This document shows positions 44,672 to 52,118 of a stretch of 64,000 nucleotides of DNA, piece by piece. Every line of letters begins with the position of its first letter. Within the stretch, counting starts at the first letter, position 1. The notes under the pieces are model-generated. The model was given only the letters and a program-made list of their open reading frames with translations. It was not told where the DNA came from and ran no database searches. The stretch lies in contig CALXBL010000002.1 of the NCBI GenBank assembly GCA_944386525.1, forward strand, positions 1-64,000, read 5' to 3'. A program made the position numbers and the translations under genes. Source of the stretch: an uncultured Ruminococcus sp. GTDB lineage: Bacteria; Bacillota; Clostridia; Oscillospirales; Ruminococcaceae.

Positions 44672-45748
44672 ATGAATAAGCGTATAGAAAAACTTATGGA
44701 GCTGCTGCCCGGTGATATTGACTGTGCTCTTATTACATCTGATGTGAACAGGCGGTATTTTACAGGTATGCTCTCATCGGCAGGAACACTTGTGTGCTTT
44801 CGTGAGGAGGCTTACCTTATAATTGACTTCAGATATATTGAAAAGGCAAGGAAAACGGCCAAAGGCTGTAAGGTCATAAGGCAGGACAATCTCTACAGTC
44901 AGATAAAGGAGCTTCTTGCAAAGCATGGTGCAAAGACTGTTACTGTGGAGTCTATGGAGATGTGTCTCTATAATTTTGCCCAGCTCAAAGAAAAGCTCAG
45001 TGACCAGGCGGAGTTTGATAGCACAAATGTGCTGAGCAAGGCGATATATGCCTGCCGTATGGTGAAAGAGCCGGAGGAGACAGAATATATCCGGCAGGCT
45101 CAGGGTATTGCAGAGGAGGCTTTCCAGTATATCCTCGGCTTTATAAGAGAGGGCGTTTCTGAGCGTGAGATACAGCTTGAGCTTGACTTCAAAATGCTCC
45201 GGCTTGGCGCAGAGGAGCTTTCGTTCCCGACTATTGTGCTCACTGGTACGGCTACATCAATGCCCCATGGAGTTCCCTCGGCGGACAGGATTGTACAAAA
45301 GGGGGATTTTGTGCTCATGGACTACGGCGCAGCAGTAAACGGCTATCACAGCGACATGACACGAACTGTAGCAGTGGGACAACCCTCAGAGGAAATGGAG
45401 CTTGTATATAACATCGTCCTCACCGCTCAGGAAAAGGCTCTTTCAGCAGTGCACAGCGGCATAACGGGTCATCAGCTCGACTCAATAGCACGTACCCACA
45501 TAGCAGAGGCAGGCTATGGTGAATGCTTCGGGCATTCTCTGGGTCATGGTGTTGGCATGGAGATACATGAGTACCCAAACGCTGCACCGTCAAATACAGC
45601 TGTGTTTCGTCCGGGAAATGTTGTGACTATTGAGCCGGGTATATATATCCCCGGGAAATTCGGCGTAAGAATAGAGGATTTTGTGCTTGTAACAGAAAAT
45701 GGGTGTGAAAATCTCACGTCAGCGCCTAAAAATATGATTATTTTATAA
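44672..45748 (+). CDS. M24-family Xaa-Pro aminopeptidase
   Basis: A 358-residue metallopeptidase with a creatinase-like N-terminal domain (about 1-130) and pita-bread catalytic domain. Metal ligands lie in DYGAAVNGYHSDMTRT (two Asp), GHSLGHGVGMEIHE (His) and TIEPGIY and RIEDF (Glu). It probably releases N-terminal residues before proline, or acts on dipeptides. ATG 44672 follows AAGGTG at 6 bases; a GTG at 44663 is part of that Shine-Dalgarno. Confidence 0.92.
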   Translation: MNKRIEKLMELLPGDIDCALITSDVNRRYFTGMLSSAGTLVCFREEAYLIIDFRYIEKARKTAKGCKVIRQDNLYSQIKELLAKHGAKTVTVESMEMCLYNFAQLKEKLSDQAEFDSTNVLSKAIYACRMVKEPEETEYIRQAQGIAEEAFQYILGFIREGVSEREIQLELDFKMLRLGAEELSFPTIVLTGTATSMPHGVPSADRIVQKGDFVLMDYGAAVNGYHSDMTRTVAVGQPSEEMELVYNIVLTAQEKALSAVHSGITGHQLDSIARTHIAEAGYGECFGHSLGHGVGMEIHEYPNAAPSNTAVFRPGNVVTIEPGIYIPGKFGVRIEDFVLVTENGCENLTSAPKNMIIL

Positions 45749-45776
45749 CCTGGATAAAATTTTTATCAGATAGGTA

Positions 45777-45804
45777 TTGCCAAAACTTTTTTTTGTAGTA
45801 TAAT
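45777..45804 (+). promoter_or_regulatory. Promoter of efp
   Basis: TTGCCA (45777-45782), 16-base spacer, TATAAT (45799-45804). Confidence 0.75.
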
Positions 45805-45881
45805 AAGAATATATTATGCGTTTTGTGAACTGTAGAAACGGTTCACTATTAAACGACACAATAAACGGAGGTTTAATTTTT

Positions 45882-46439
45882 ATGATTTCAGCAGGCGACT
45901 TCAGAAACGGTGTAACATTTGAGATGGATGGCAACGTTGTACAGGTAATCGAATTTCAGCACGTAAAGCCGGGTAAGGGCGCAGCTTTTGTCCGTACAAA
46001 GTATAAGAATGTTATCACAGGCGCAGTTGTAGAGCGTTCATTTAATCCTACAGATAAGTATCCCACAGCTTTCATTGAAAGAAAGGATATGCAGTATCTA
46101 TATAACGAGGACGATCTGTACTACTTCATGGATATGGAAAGCTATGAGCAGATCCCGATTGACAAGTCAAAGCTGGGTCCGTCCTTTGCATTTGTAAAGG
46201 AGAACACAGAGGTTAAGGTATTGTCCTACAAGGGCAACGTATTTGGCGTAGAGCCGCCTTTCTTCGTAGAGCTTGAGGTTACCGAGACAGATCCGGGCTT
46301 CAAGGGCGATACAGCTACAAATGCTACAAAGCCGGCTGTTCTCGAAACAGGCGCAGAGATTAAGGTGCCGCTGTTCATTGATCAGGGTGATATGATTCGT
46401 ATCGACACAAGAACAGGCGAATATATGGAACGTGCATAA
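45882..46439 (+). CDS. efp: Elongation factor P
   Basis: Relieves ribosome stalling at polyproline. The 185-residue protein has three OB-type domains and the loop [10 protein letters not shown] with Lys32 at the tip, the position modified in other bacteria. Start [10 protein letters not shown] at 45882 follows CGGAGG; the longer in-frame ATG at 45816 lies in the leader. This organism encodes proline-rich proteins (57.8 kb) that would need EF-P. Confidence 0.97.
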   Translation: MISAGDFRNGVTFEMDGNVVQVIEFQHVKPGKGAAFVRTKYKNVITGAVVERSFNPTDKYPTAFIERKDMQYLYNEDDLYYFMDMESYEQIPIDKSKLGPSFAFVKENTEVKVLSYKGNVFGVEPPFFVELEVTETDPGFKGDTATNATKPAVLETGAEIKVPLFIDQGDMIRIDTRTGEYMERA

Positions 46440-46472
46440 GTTATCCGCCATATTGAATGGAGGTAGATTTAT

Positions 46473-46928
46473 ATGAAACTTAGCGAGCAGATGTCTTATT
46501 TTAAAGGTCTTGTAGATGGCATGGAAATCGACCTTACCACTAAGGAAGGCAAGATTCTTAGCCAGCTCATGGAAGTTCTTCAGGCTTCAGTTCTCTATAT
46601 CGACGATCTCCAGAATCAGGTAGACGAGCTGACAGAGCTTTGCGAGGATCTGGATTCCGATCTGGGCGCAGTTGAGGAGCTGCTGCTTGATGAGGATGAA
46701 GAGATCGAGTTTGACGACGACGATGACGATGATGATTATGATTACGACATCGACGACGACGAGGAGCTCTATGAGACAGTATGTCCCACCTGCGAGAACA
46801 CTATCGTACTGGCTGATTCCGTTCTGGATGAAGGCTCAATGAAGTGCCCTTGCTGCGGTGAGCTGCTTGAATTCGACTTCGATGATATTTCCATCGACGA
46901 TTTCGAGGACTCTGAGGACGCTGAATAA
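46473..46928 (+). CDS. Acidic zinc-ribbon protein (CD1247 N-terminal-like)
   Basis: A 151-residue protein with a helical N-terminal domain (about 1-68, KLSEQMSYFKGLVDGMEIDL) resembling the CD1247 N-terminal family, an extremely acidic stretch (about 73-98, eight Asp in a row) and a C-terminal Cys4 zinc ribbon (C104/C107 and C125/C128). The function is unknown; the zinc ribbon and acidic tract could suit binding to a basic partner. It follows efp by 33 bases with Shine-Dalgarno GGAGG and a terminator after it. Confidence 0.75.
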   Translation: MKLSEQMSYFKGLVDGMEIDLTTKEGKILSQLMEVLQASVLYIDDLQNQVDELTELCEDLDSDLGAVEELLLDEDEEIEFDDDDDDDDYDYDIDDDEELYETVCPTCENTIVLADSVLDEGSMKCPCCGELLEFDFDDISIDDFEDSEDAE

Positions 46929-46959
46929 GATCATAGCTTGTTTTAAACAGGTTGCAGAA

Positions 46960-46991
46960 AATAAGCTGACACTTTGTCGGCTTATTTTTTT
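46960..46991 (+). terminator. Terminator after efp operon
   Basis: AATAAGCTGACA / TGTCGGCTTATT stem (one G-U pair), three-base loop, then seven Ts. Confidence 0.93.
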
Positions 46992-47027
46992 GTATGAAAA
47001 AAGATTGATAAATATATCGAAAAATGC

Positions 47028-47056
47028 TTGAAACTAAGCGGAATGTGTGATATAAT
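47028..47056 (+). promoter_or_regulatory. Promoter of nfnAB
   Basis: TTGAAA (47028-47033), 17-base spacer, TATAAT (47051-47056), TGA before the -10. Confidence 0.87.
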
Positions 47057-47105
47057 AAAAACAATTGCGCAGATACAGGCAAAATTCTATAGAGAGGTGA
47101 ATACT

Positions 47106-47945
47106 GTGTTTCTGATCACAGAGAAAACAGTTCTCAATCAGGACGTTGTAAAGATCAAGGTTTCAGCGCCGCTGATTGCTAAAAAGGCTCTTCCCGGTCA
47201 GTTTATAATCTTCAGAGTAAACGAGCTCGGCGAAAGAGTTCCGCTTACAATAGCGGATTACGACCGTGAAGGCGGTACTATTACACTTATATTCCAGCTT
47301 GTGGGCAACTCTACAAGACAGCTGGCTCAGCTTGAAGTCGGAGATTCTATCCTTGACCTGGTAGGACCTCTGGGCGTTGCAACTGAGATACCGGAGGATG
47401 TGAAGTCCGTATGCGTTATCGGAGGCGGCGTAGGCTGTGCTATCGCATATCCCCAGGCAAAGGCACTCTTCAACCAGGGATATGATGTTGACGTTATAGC
47501 TGGTTTCAGAAATAAGGATATTGTTATTTTGGAGAATGAGTTCAAGGCTGTAAGTAATAATCTGTATGTATGTACAGACGATGGCAGCTATGGCATAAAG
47601 GGTCTTGTAACAGCAGTTCTGAAGGAACAGATCGACTCCGGAAAGAAGTATGATTTGGTCATTGCTATCGGACCGATACCTATGATGAAGTTCGTATGCA
47701 AGACTACTGAGCCTTACGAGATAAAAACTATAGTTTCACTCAATCCTGTTATGATTGACGGCACCGGAATGTGCGGGGGCTGCCGTGTAACTGTTGGCGG
47801 AAAGATAAAGTATGCCTGTGTGGACGGTCCCGACTTCGACGGTCACCAGGTGGATTTCGATGAGCTTATGCGCAGAAACGGTACATACCGTGAACAAGAG
47901 CATGAGTGCCGCATGATGAAGTTGGCTGACAAGGCTGATAAGTAA
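47106..47945 (+). CDS. nfnA: NfnA-type FAD/NAD-binding subunit (electron-bifurcating transhydrogenase), GTG start
   Basis: Small subunit of the NADH-dependent ferredoxin:NADP oxidoreductase, also called sulfide/dihydroorotate dehydrogenase-like protein. The 279-residue protein has a ferredoxin-reductase FAD domain (RVPLTIADYDRE), an NAD domain (VIGGGVGCAIAYPQAKAL) and a C-terminal [2Fe-2S] site with MCGGCRV and YACVDGP. GTG at 47106 follows GAGAGGTGA; an in-frame ATG at 47028 is excluded because it overlaps the promoter -35. nfnB follows in 20 bases. Confidence 0.92.
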   Translation: MFLITEKTVLNQDVVKIKVSAPLIAKKALPGQFIIFRVNELGERVPLTIADYDREGGTITLIFQLVGNSTRQLAQLEVGDSILDLVGPLGVATEIPEDVKSVCVIGGGVGCAIAYPQAKALFNQGYDVDVIAGFRNKDIVILENEFKAVSNNLYVCTDDGSYGIKGLVTAVLKEQIDSGKKYDLVIAIGPIPMMKFVCKTTEPYEIKTIVSLNPVMIDGTGMCGGCRVTVGGKIKYACVDGPDFDGHQVDFDELMRRNGTYREQEHECRMMKLADKADK

Positions 47946-47965
47946 GAGGAAAGGAAGATAACACA

Positions 47966-49354
47966 ATGGCAAATATGGCTATGGAAAAGGTTCCAATGCC
48001 GGAACGTGACCCCAAGGAACGTGCCAAGTGCTTTGAAGAAGTAGCAACAGGCTATACTGCTGCAATGGCACAGGAGGAGGCTGCAAGATGTCTCGGCTGT
48101 AAAGCAATGCCCTGTGTAAAGGGATGTCCTGTAGGCGTTCAGATACCTGATTTTATCCAGAAGATAGCAGCAGGTGACTTCGAGGGCGCATATGATACTA
48201 TAACTGCAACAAACAGCCTTCCGGCAGTGTGCGGCAGAGTTTGTCCGCAGGAAAGCCAGTGCGAAGGCAAGTGCGTTCGGGGCGTAAAGGGCGAGCCTGT
48301 AGGTATCGGCAGACTTGAAAGATTTGCAGCAGACTATGTCCGTGAAAAGGGAAACAAGAAAATAGAGACCGTTCCGTCAAATGGTCATAAGGTGGCAGTT
48401 ATCGGCGGAGGTCCTGCTGGTCTTACCTGCGCAGGCGACCTTGCAAAGCTGGGATATCAGGTTACTATATTTGAGGCTTTCCAGGTGGCAGGCGGTGTAC
48501 TTATGTATGGTATCCCTGAATTTCGTCTGCCAAAGCAGATAGTTCAGGAGGAGATAAATAACCTGAAGGATATGGGTGTTGAGATAAGAACCAATATGGT
48601 TATCGGTAAGATTCAGTCTATTGATGAGCTTATGGAGGAGGGCTTTGAGGCTGTATTTGTAGGCTCCGGCGCAGGTCTGCCCAGATTCATGGGTATACCG
48701 GGCGAGGGACTTATTGGTGTATGCTCAGCAAATGAGTATCTGACAAGAATCAACCTTATGAAGGGATACCTTCCTGAGTATGAAACTCCCGTTATTAAGT
48801 CAAAGGCTGTTGCAGTAGTAGGCGGAGGCAACGTTGCTATGGACGCAGCAAGAAGTGCACTCAGAATGGGAGCAGAGCACGTATATATCGTATACCGCCG
48901 TTCCGAGGCAGAAATGCCGGCACGTCTGGAGGAAGTTCACCACGCCAAGGAAGAGGGTGTTGAGTTCCTCAACCTTAATAATCCTGTTGAACTTATCGGC
49001 GATGAAAACGGCAGAGTGTGCGGTATGAAGTGCATTCGCATGGAGCTCGGGGAGCCTGATGAAAGCGGCAGACGCCGACCCGTTGAGATAAAGGGTAGTG
49101 AGTATGTACTGGATGTTGATACAGTTATCATGTCTATCGGCACATCGCCGAATCCGCTTATCAGATCAACTACCGAGGGGCTTGAAGCTAACCGCTGGGG
49201 ATGTATTGTAGTAAACGAGGAAACTATGGCTACTACAAAAGAGGGCGTATATGCAGGCGGCGACGCTGTAACAGGCGCAGCAACTGTTATTCTTGCAATG
49301 GGCGCAGGCAAAACAGCCGCAGCTTCCATTGATGAATATATAAGAAGCAAGTAA
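47966..49354 (+). CDS. nfnB: NfnB-type / glutamate synthase small-subunit-like NADPH oxidoreductase
   Basis: The 462-residue protein has an N-terminal pair of [4Fe-4S] clusters (CLGCKAMPCVKGCPVG and CGRVCPQESQCEGKCVRG), an FAD domain (VIGGGPAGLTCAGDLAKLG) and an NADPH domain (VVGGGNVAMDAARSALRMG). It is often annotated as gltA, but the paired NfnA gene and lack of a glutamate synthase large subunit nearby favour NfnB, which bifurcates electrons between NADPH, NADH and ferredoxin. The ferredoxin-using 2-oxoacid oxidoreductase lies 5 kb on. Confidence 0.9.
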   Translation: MANMAMEKVPMPERDPKERAKCFEEVATGYTAAMAQEEAARCLGCKAMPCVKGCPVGVQIPDFIQKIAAGDFEGAYDTITATNSLPAVCGRVCPQESQCEGKCVRGVKGEPVGIGRLERFAADYVREKGNKKIETVPSNGHKVAVIGGGPAGLTCAGDLAKLGYQVTIFEAFQVAGGVLMYGIPEFRLPKQIVQEEINNLKDMGVEIRTNMVIGKIQSIDELMEEGFEAVFVGSGAGLPRFMGIPGEGLIGVCSANEYLTRINLMKGYLPEYETPVIKSKAVAVVGGGNVAMDAARSALRMGAEHVYIVYRRSEAEMPARLEEVHHAKEEGVEFLNLNNPVELIGDENGRVCGMKCIRMELGEPDESGRRRPVEIKGSEYVLDVDTVIMSIGTSPNPLIRSTTEGLEANRWGCIVVNEETMATTKEGVYAGGDAVTGAATVILAMGAGKTAAASIDEYIRSK

Positions 49355-49381
49355 ACCCAGTATACGAAAGGAATTAAAACA

Positions 49382-49897
49382 ATGAAAAAGCTTTTTGCGA
49401 AAATTGGACTTACATCTTCTCTGACTGCACTTGCAGCAAGTGCAATGGCAGTAACAGCCTCTGCAGAAGGCGGCACAGCCACTCAGGCGTCAGGCACTGG
49501 CGGTATGATGACATCACTTATCATCATGGTTCTGCTTTTTGCTGTTATGTATTTTATTCTGATCCGTCCTCAGAAGAAGAAGGATAAGGAACAGAAGGCT
49601 ATGCAGAACGACCTGCGCATTGGCGACAGAGTTGTTACAATCGGCGGTATCGTTGGTATTGTAGTGAAGCTGGGTGACGACTCCGTAGTTATTGAGAGCG
49701 GCGGCGACAGAAACAGACTTCGCATAAAGAAGTGGGCTATCCAGGAAAATGTTACAGTCCGTGAAGATGCTGAACGTGAACATGCAGCAGCTATAGCTGA
49801 AGCTCAGAAGAAAAAGGAAGAAAAGAAAAAAGGCAAGAAGTCCGGAGTCGAAACCGAAACCGAAATCTCTGACGATAAGGGAATGCTTAAGGACTGA
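49382..49897 (+). CDS. yajC: YajC preprotein translocase accessory subunit
   Basis: A 171-residue protein, longer than the usual 85-110. The N-terminal 28 residues look like a cleavable signal peptide (LTALAASAMAVTASA), then a Gly/Thr stretch, one membrane helix (about 41-58), the conserved FILIRPQKKK motif, a soluble YajC domain (RIGDRVVTIGGIVGIVVKLG), and a Lys/Glu-rich tail. YajC associates with SecDF. It is followed by a terminator. Confidence 0.93.
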   Translation: MKKLFAKIGLTSSLTALAASAMAVTASAEGGTATQASGTGGMMTSLIIMVLLFAVMYFILIRPQKKKDKEQKAMQNDLRIGDRVVTIGGIVGIVVKLGDDSVVIESGGDRNRLRIKKWAIQENVTVREDAEREHAAAIAEAQKKKEEKKKGKKSGVETETEISDDKGMLKD

Positions 49898-49950
49898 CGT
49901 GAATATCATGCGTTTGGGCAGATTACGATCTGCCCTGGTGCAGATCGATA

Positions 49951-49985
49951 ATGAGAGCAGTTCTTTGAGACTGCTCTCATTTATT
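49951..49985 (+). terminator. Terminator of yajC
   Basis: ATGAGAGCAG / CTGCTCTCAT stem with a 10-base loop, followed by an interrupted T run. A smaller GGGCAGAT / ATCTGCCC hairpin precedes it. Confidence 0.8.
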
Positions 49986-50006
49986 TATTGACAATGGAGG
50001 TATTTC

Positions 50007-51245
50007 ATGCATTATTTGCAGAAAATGACATGGCTAAGACCGGCAGCGGTTATCATAGCGGCAGCTATAGCTCTTGTAAGTTTTTCTCCGGCAGAAGTCC
50101 GTATGAAAGCTGAGGCGTTCAGCAGTTCGGATTATGTTGATGAATACGGGGACTTTCTTTATGAGCTTGGTACAATGGAATCGGGCAATGACTATTCTGT
50201 TGAGAGCGGACAGTATCTTGGTTACTGGCAGATGGGCGACGCTGCGCTGATAGAAGCCGGCTTTATTGATGCATCGGGCGGCTGGACTGAGTTTGCCGGC
50301 TCTTTCGGCATAAGCGACAAGGAGAGCTTCCTTGCTTCTGAAGAGGGTCAGGATTACGCTGTTCTTGCGTATCATAAAAAGATATATTACTATGCCTGCA
50401 ATATGGGAGTAGATAACTATATAGGTACTGATGTGGGCGGAGTCGAAATGACCTTTTCCGGTATGATAGCAGGAGCTCATGTGCTGGGAATAGGAGCTTT
50501 GAAGTCGCTTATTGTAAATGGAACAAGCGGAAACTCTGGCAATGATTCCATAGCACTGAAATATATGAATGTCTGCGGCGGATATGATATCGAAAGCACT
50601 ATTTATGGAGATGCATCATTTGATGCAGATAGTATTGTGACGACCACTACAACAACTGCAACAACGACCACTACAACAACTGTAACAACTACAGCAACGA
50701 CCACTACAACTCAACTTAAAGTACCATCTCATATAACGGTAAAGCCGGAGTCAGATGTGGTGATAGCCGGTGATTTTATAAAGCTGTATATTGAGAGTGA
50801 CAATGCAGATTATTATCTTGTGAATATAACTGCACCCGGCAACATTGTAACTGAATATATATTAGCCGGCTCTATGATTGGTATAACAGCAAAAAGTACA
50901 GGTATATACGCTATAGATGTAACAGCAGTGAACAGTGCGGGAGAATCTTCAGCCGAGACTGTATTTGTATTCGTACAAGCAAAACCCATATTAGACGAGG
51001 AGGATATAGGCGACGTCAATTCCGACGGCAGTGTGGATATATCAGACGCATCTCTTATAATCCAGTATTATTCCTGTGCTACGGTAGGTGCAGTTATGCC
51101 GGGTGAAGGTGTGTTTAATGTTTACTGCGCAGACGTAGATGATAATAATGTTATTGAACTCAAGGATGGTTCATTCGTGCTGAGCTTTTATTCGCATAAA
51201 GCAGCCGGAATCGACGTAAGCTGGTCGGATATCACGGGCAAGTGA
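50007..51245 (+). CDS. Secreted dockerin protein with lysozyme-like N-terminal domain
   Basis: A 412-residue exported protein. Signal peptide (about 1-30); an N-terminal domain (about 40-200) with YELGTMESGNDYSV and YLGYWQMGDAAL that resembles lysozyme-like/transglycosylase folds; a Thr/Ala/Val linker (about 210-235); a beta-rich, Ig-like region (about 240-325); and a C-terminal type I dockerin with two Ca-binding repeats (GDVNSDGSVDISD and ADVDDNNVIELKD). The dockerin should tether it to a cohesin scaffold, as in cellulosomal Ruminococcus. The N-domain assignment is tentative; no cohesin or carbohydrate-binding module lies in the window. Confidence 0.82.
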   Translation: MHYLQKMTWLRPAAVIIAAAIALVSFSPAEVRMKAEAFSSSDYVDEYGDFLYELGTMESGNDYSVESGQYLGYWQMGDAALIEAGFIDASGGWTEFAGSFGISDKESFLASEEGQDYAVLAYHKKIYYYACNMGVDNYIGTDVGGVEMTFSGMIAGAHVLGIGALKSLIVNGTSGNSGNDSIALKYMNVCGGYDIESTIYGDASFDADSIVTTTTTTATTTTTTTVTTTATTTTTQLKVPSHITVKPESDVVIAGDFIKLYIESDNADYYLVNITAPGNIVTEYILAGSMIGITAKSTGIYAIDVTAVNSAGESSAETVFVFVQAKPILDEEDIGDVNSDGSVDISDASLIIQYYSCATVGAVMPGEGVFNVYCADVDDNNVIELKDGSFVLSFYSHKAAGIDVSWSDITGK

Positions 51246-51304
51246 TAAAACATCAGTTTTCCGCATATAATGTCACATCACTATAACCAACAGGAGGTGT
51301 CGTT

Positions 51305-51721
51305 GTGCGGAACAGATGCAAGACCTTTTGCTGTAGGCTTCAGGATTCAAGATTCTGCTGCATAGCCGGAGCAATCGCAGCAGGACTTGTTATAATAATT
51401 CTATTTATATCGGGATTTTCCTTGCTTATGACAAGTCTCGACGCCTCGGATGAGCTTGTGTCGTGTATGGCGGCGGTATCGCTTTGCGCAGGAAGTTTTA
51501 TTGCAGGTTTTATTGCAGCTAAAAAGAGGCGAAAACATGGTCTGCTGACAGGTTTGCTGTGCGGTGCGGTAATATATTTTGCGGTGTTTTTCTTTGGTCT
51601 GATACTTCTCAGGAGCTTTGCCGGAGCAGGTACGTTCATGAAGCTGATACTTATAATCCTTTGCAGCTGCATAGGCGGAGTTTGTGGAGTGAACACCAGG
51701 TGCCGCAGACCACATAAATAG
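51305..51721 (+). CDS. TIGR04086-family membrane protein, GTG start
   Basis: A 138-residue protein with a Cys/Arg-rich N-terminus and four hydrophobic helices (about 20-42, 50-68, 76-100, 106-128). It matches the small four-helix family TIGR04086, which in Clostridia is typically encoded beside yajC and the SCIFF genes; its function is unknown. GTG at 51305 follows CAGGAGGTG at good spacing. No ATG fits. scfA's own promoter lies 72 bases past its stop. Confidence 0.8.
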   Translation: MRNRCKTFCCRLQDSRFCCIAGAIAAGLVIIILFISGFSLLMTSLDASDELVSCMAAVSLCAGSFIAGFIAAKKRRKHGLLTGLLCGAVIYFAVFFFGLILLRSFAGAGTFMKLILIILCSCIGGVCGVNTRCRRPHK

Positions 51722-51792
51722 CAGTAGAATGGTCATCAGATGAATCTCAATTGTGCAATATGTAAAAATTCTGTGTTTTATATCGAATGCTA

Positions 51793-51821
51793 TTGAATTT
51801 TAAAGTTGTTTGTGGTAAAAT
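51793..51821 (+). promoter_or_regulatory. Promoter of scfA
   Basis: TTGAAT (51793-51798), 17-base spacer, TAAAAT (51816-51821) with TGG before the -10. Confidence 0.8.
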
Positions 51822-51856
51822 GGAATAAGTAATTCTTAAAATAGGAGGTACTCCAG

Positions 51857-51994
51857 ATGAAGCACATCAAGACCATCAATAAGGCTAACCTGAAGGCAAC
51901 TGCTGCTGTGGGTGGCTGCGGCAAGTGTCAGGCTTCCTGCCAGTCTGCTTGCAAGACATCCTGTACTGTTGCTAACCAGAAGTGCGAGAGATAA
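51857..51994 (+). CDS. scfA: SCIFF ribosomally made peptide precursor
   Basis: Exactly 45 residues with six cysteines (C21, C24, C28, C32, C36, C43), the definition of the SCIFF family, near universal in Clostridia. The leader-like N-terminus is MKHIKTINKANLKA. In the studied Clostridium thermocellum homologue the maturase makes a thioether between Cys32 and Thr37; both are present here. Shine-Dalgarno ATAGGAGG is 9 bases before the ATG. The biological role is unknown. The maturase follows after two hairpins. Confidence 0.96.
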   Translation: MKHIKTINKANLKATAAVGGCGKCQASCQSACKTSCTVANQKCER

Positions 51995-52017
51995 TCGAAA
52001 AACAGTAACCTGAAAAT

Positions 52018-52047
52018 ATCCGCACGCCTTTATGGTGTGCGGATTTA
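52018..52047 (+). terminator. Hairpin 1 between scfA and scfB
   Basis: ATCCGCAC / GTGCGGAT stem with an 11-base loop and a short TTTA run, 24 bases after scfA. Confidence 0.6.
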
Positions 52048-52057
52048 TCAGTCATAA

Positions 52058-52083
52058 GAAAGGGACAGAGGGTGTCCCTTTTC
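52058..52083 (+). terminator. Hairpin 2 between scfA and scfB
   Basis: AAAGGGACA / TGTCCCTTT stem with a 6-base loop followed by Ts, 36 bases before scfB. It may act as a partial terminator and lower maturase output. Confidence 0.7.
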
Positions 52084-52118
52084 CTGTTGATATTCAATGA
52101 GAAAAAAGGGTGTATAAA

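Noticed and set aside
45749-45776. Terminator after the M24 peptidase gene
   Set aside because: A GATAAAA / TTTTATC palindrome is present but is all A/T and lacks a following T run.
47028-47105. Longer N-terminus for NfnA starting at ATG 47028
   Set aside because: That codon overlaps the promoter -35; translation from GTG 47106 has a Shine-Dalgarno and family length.
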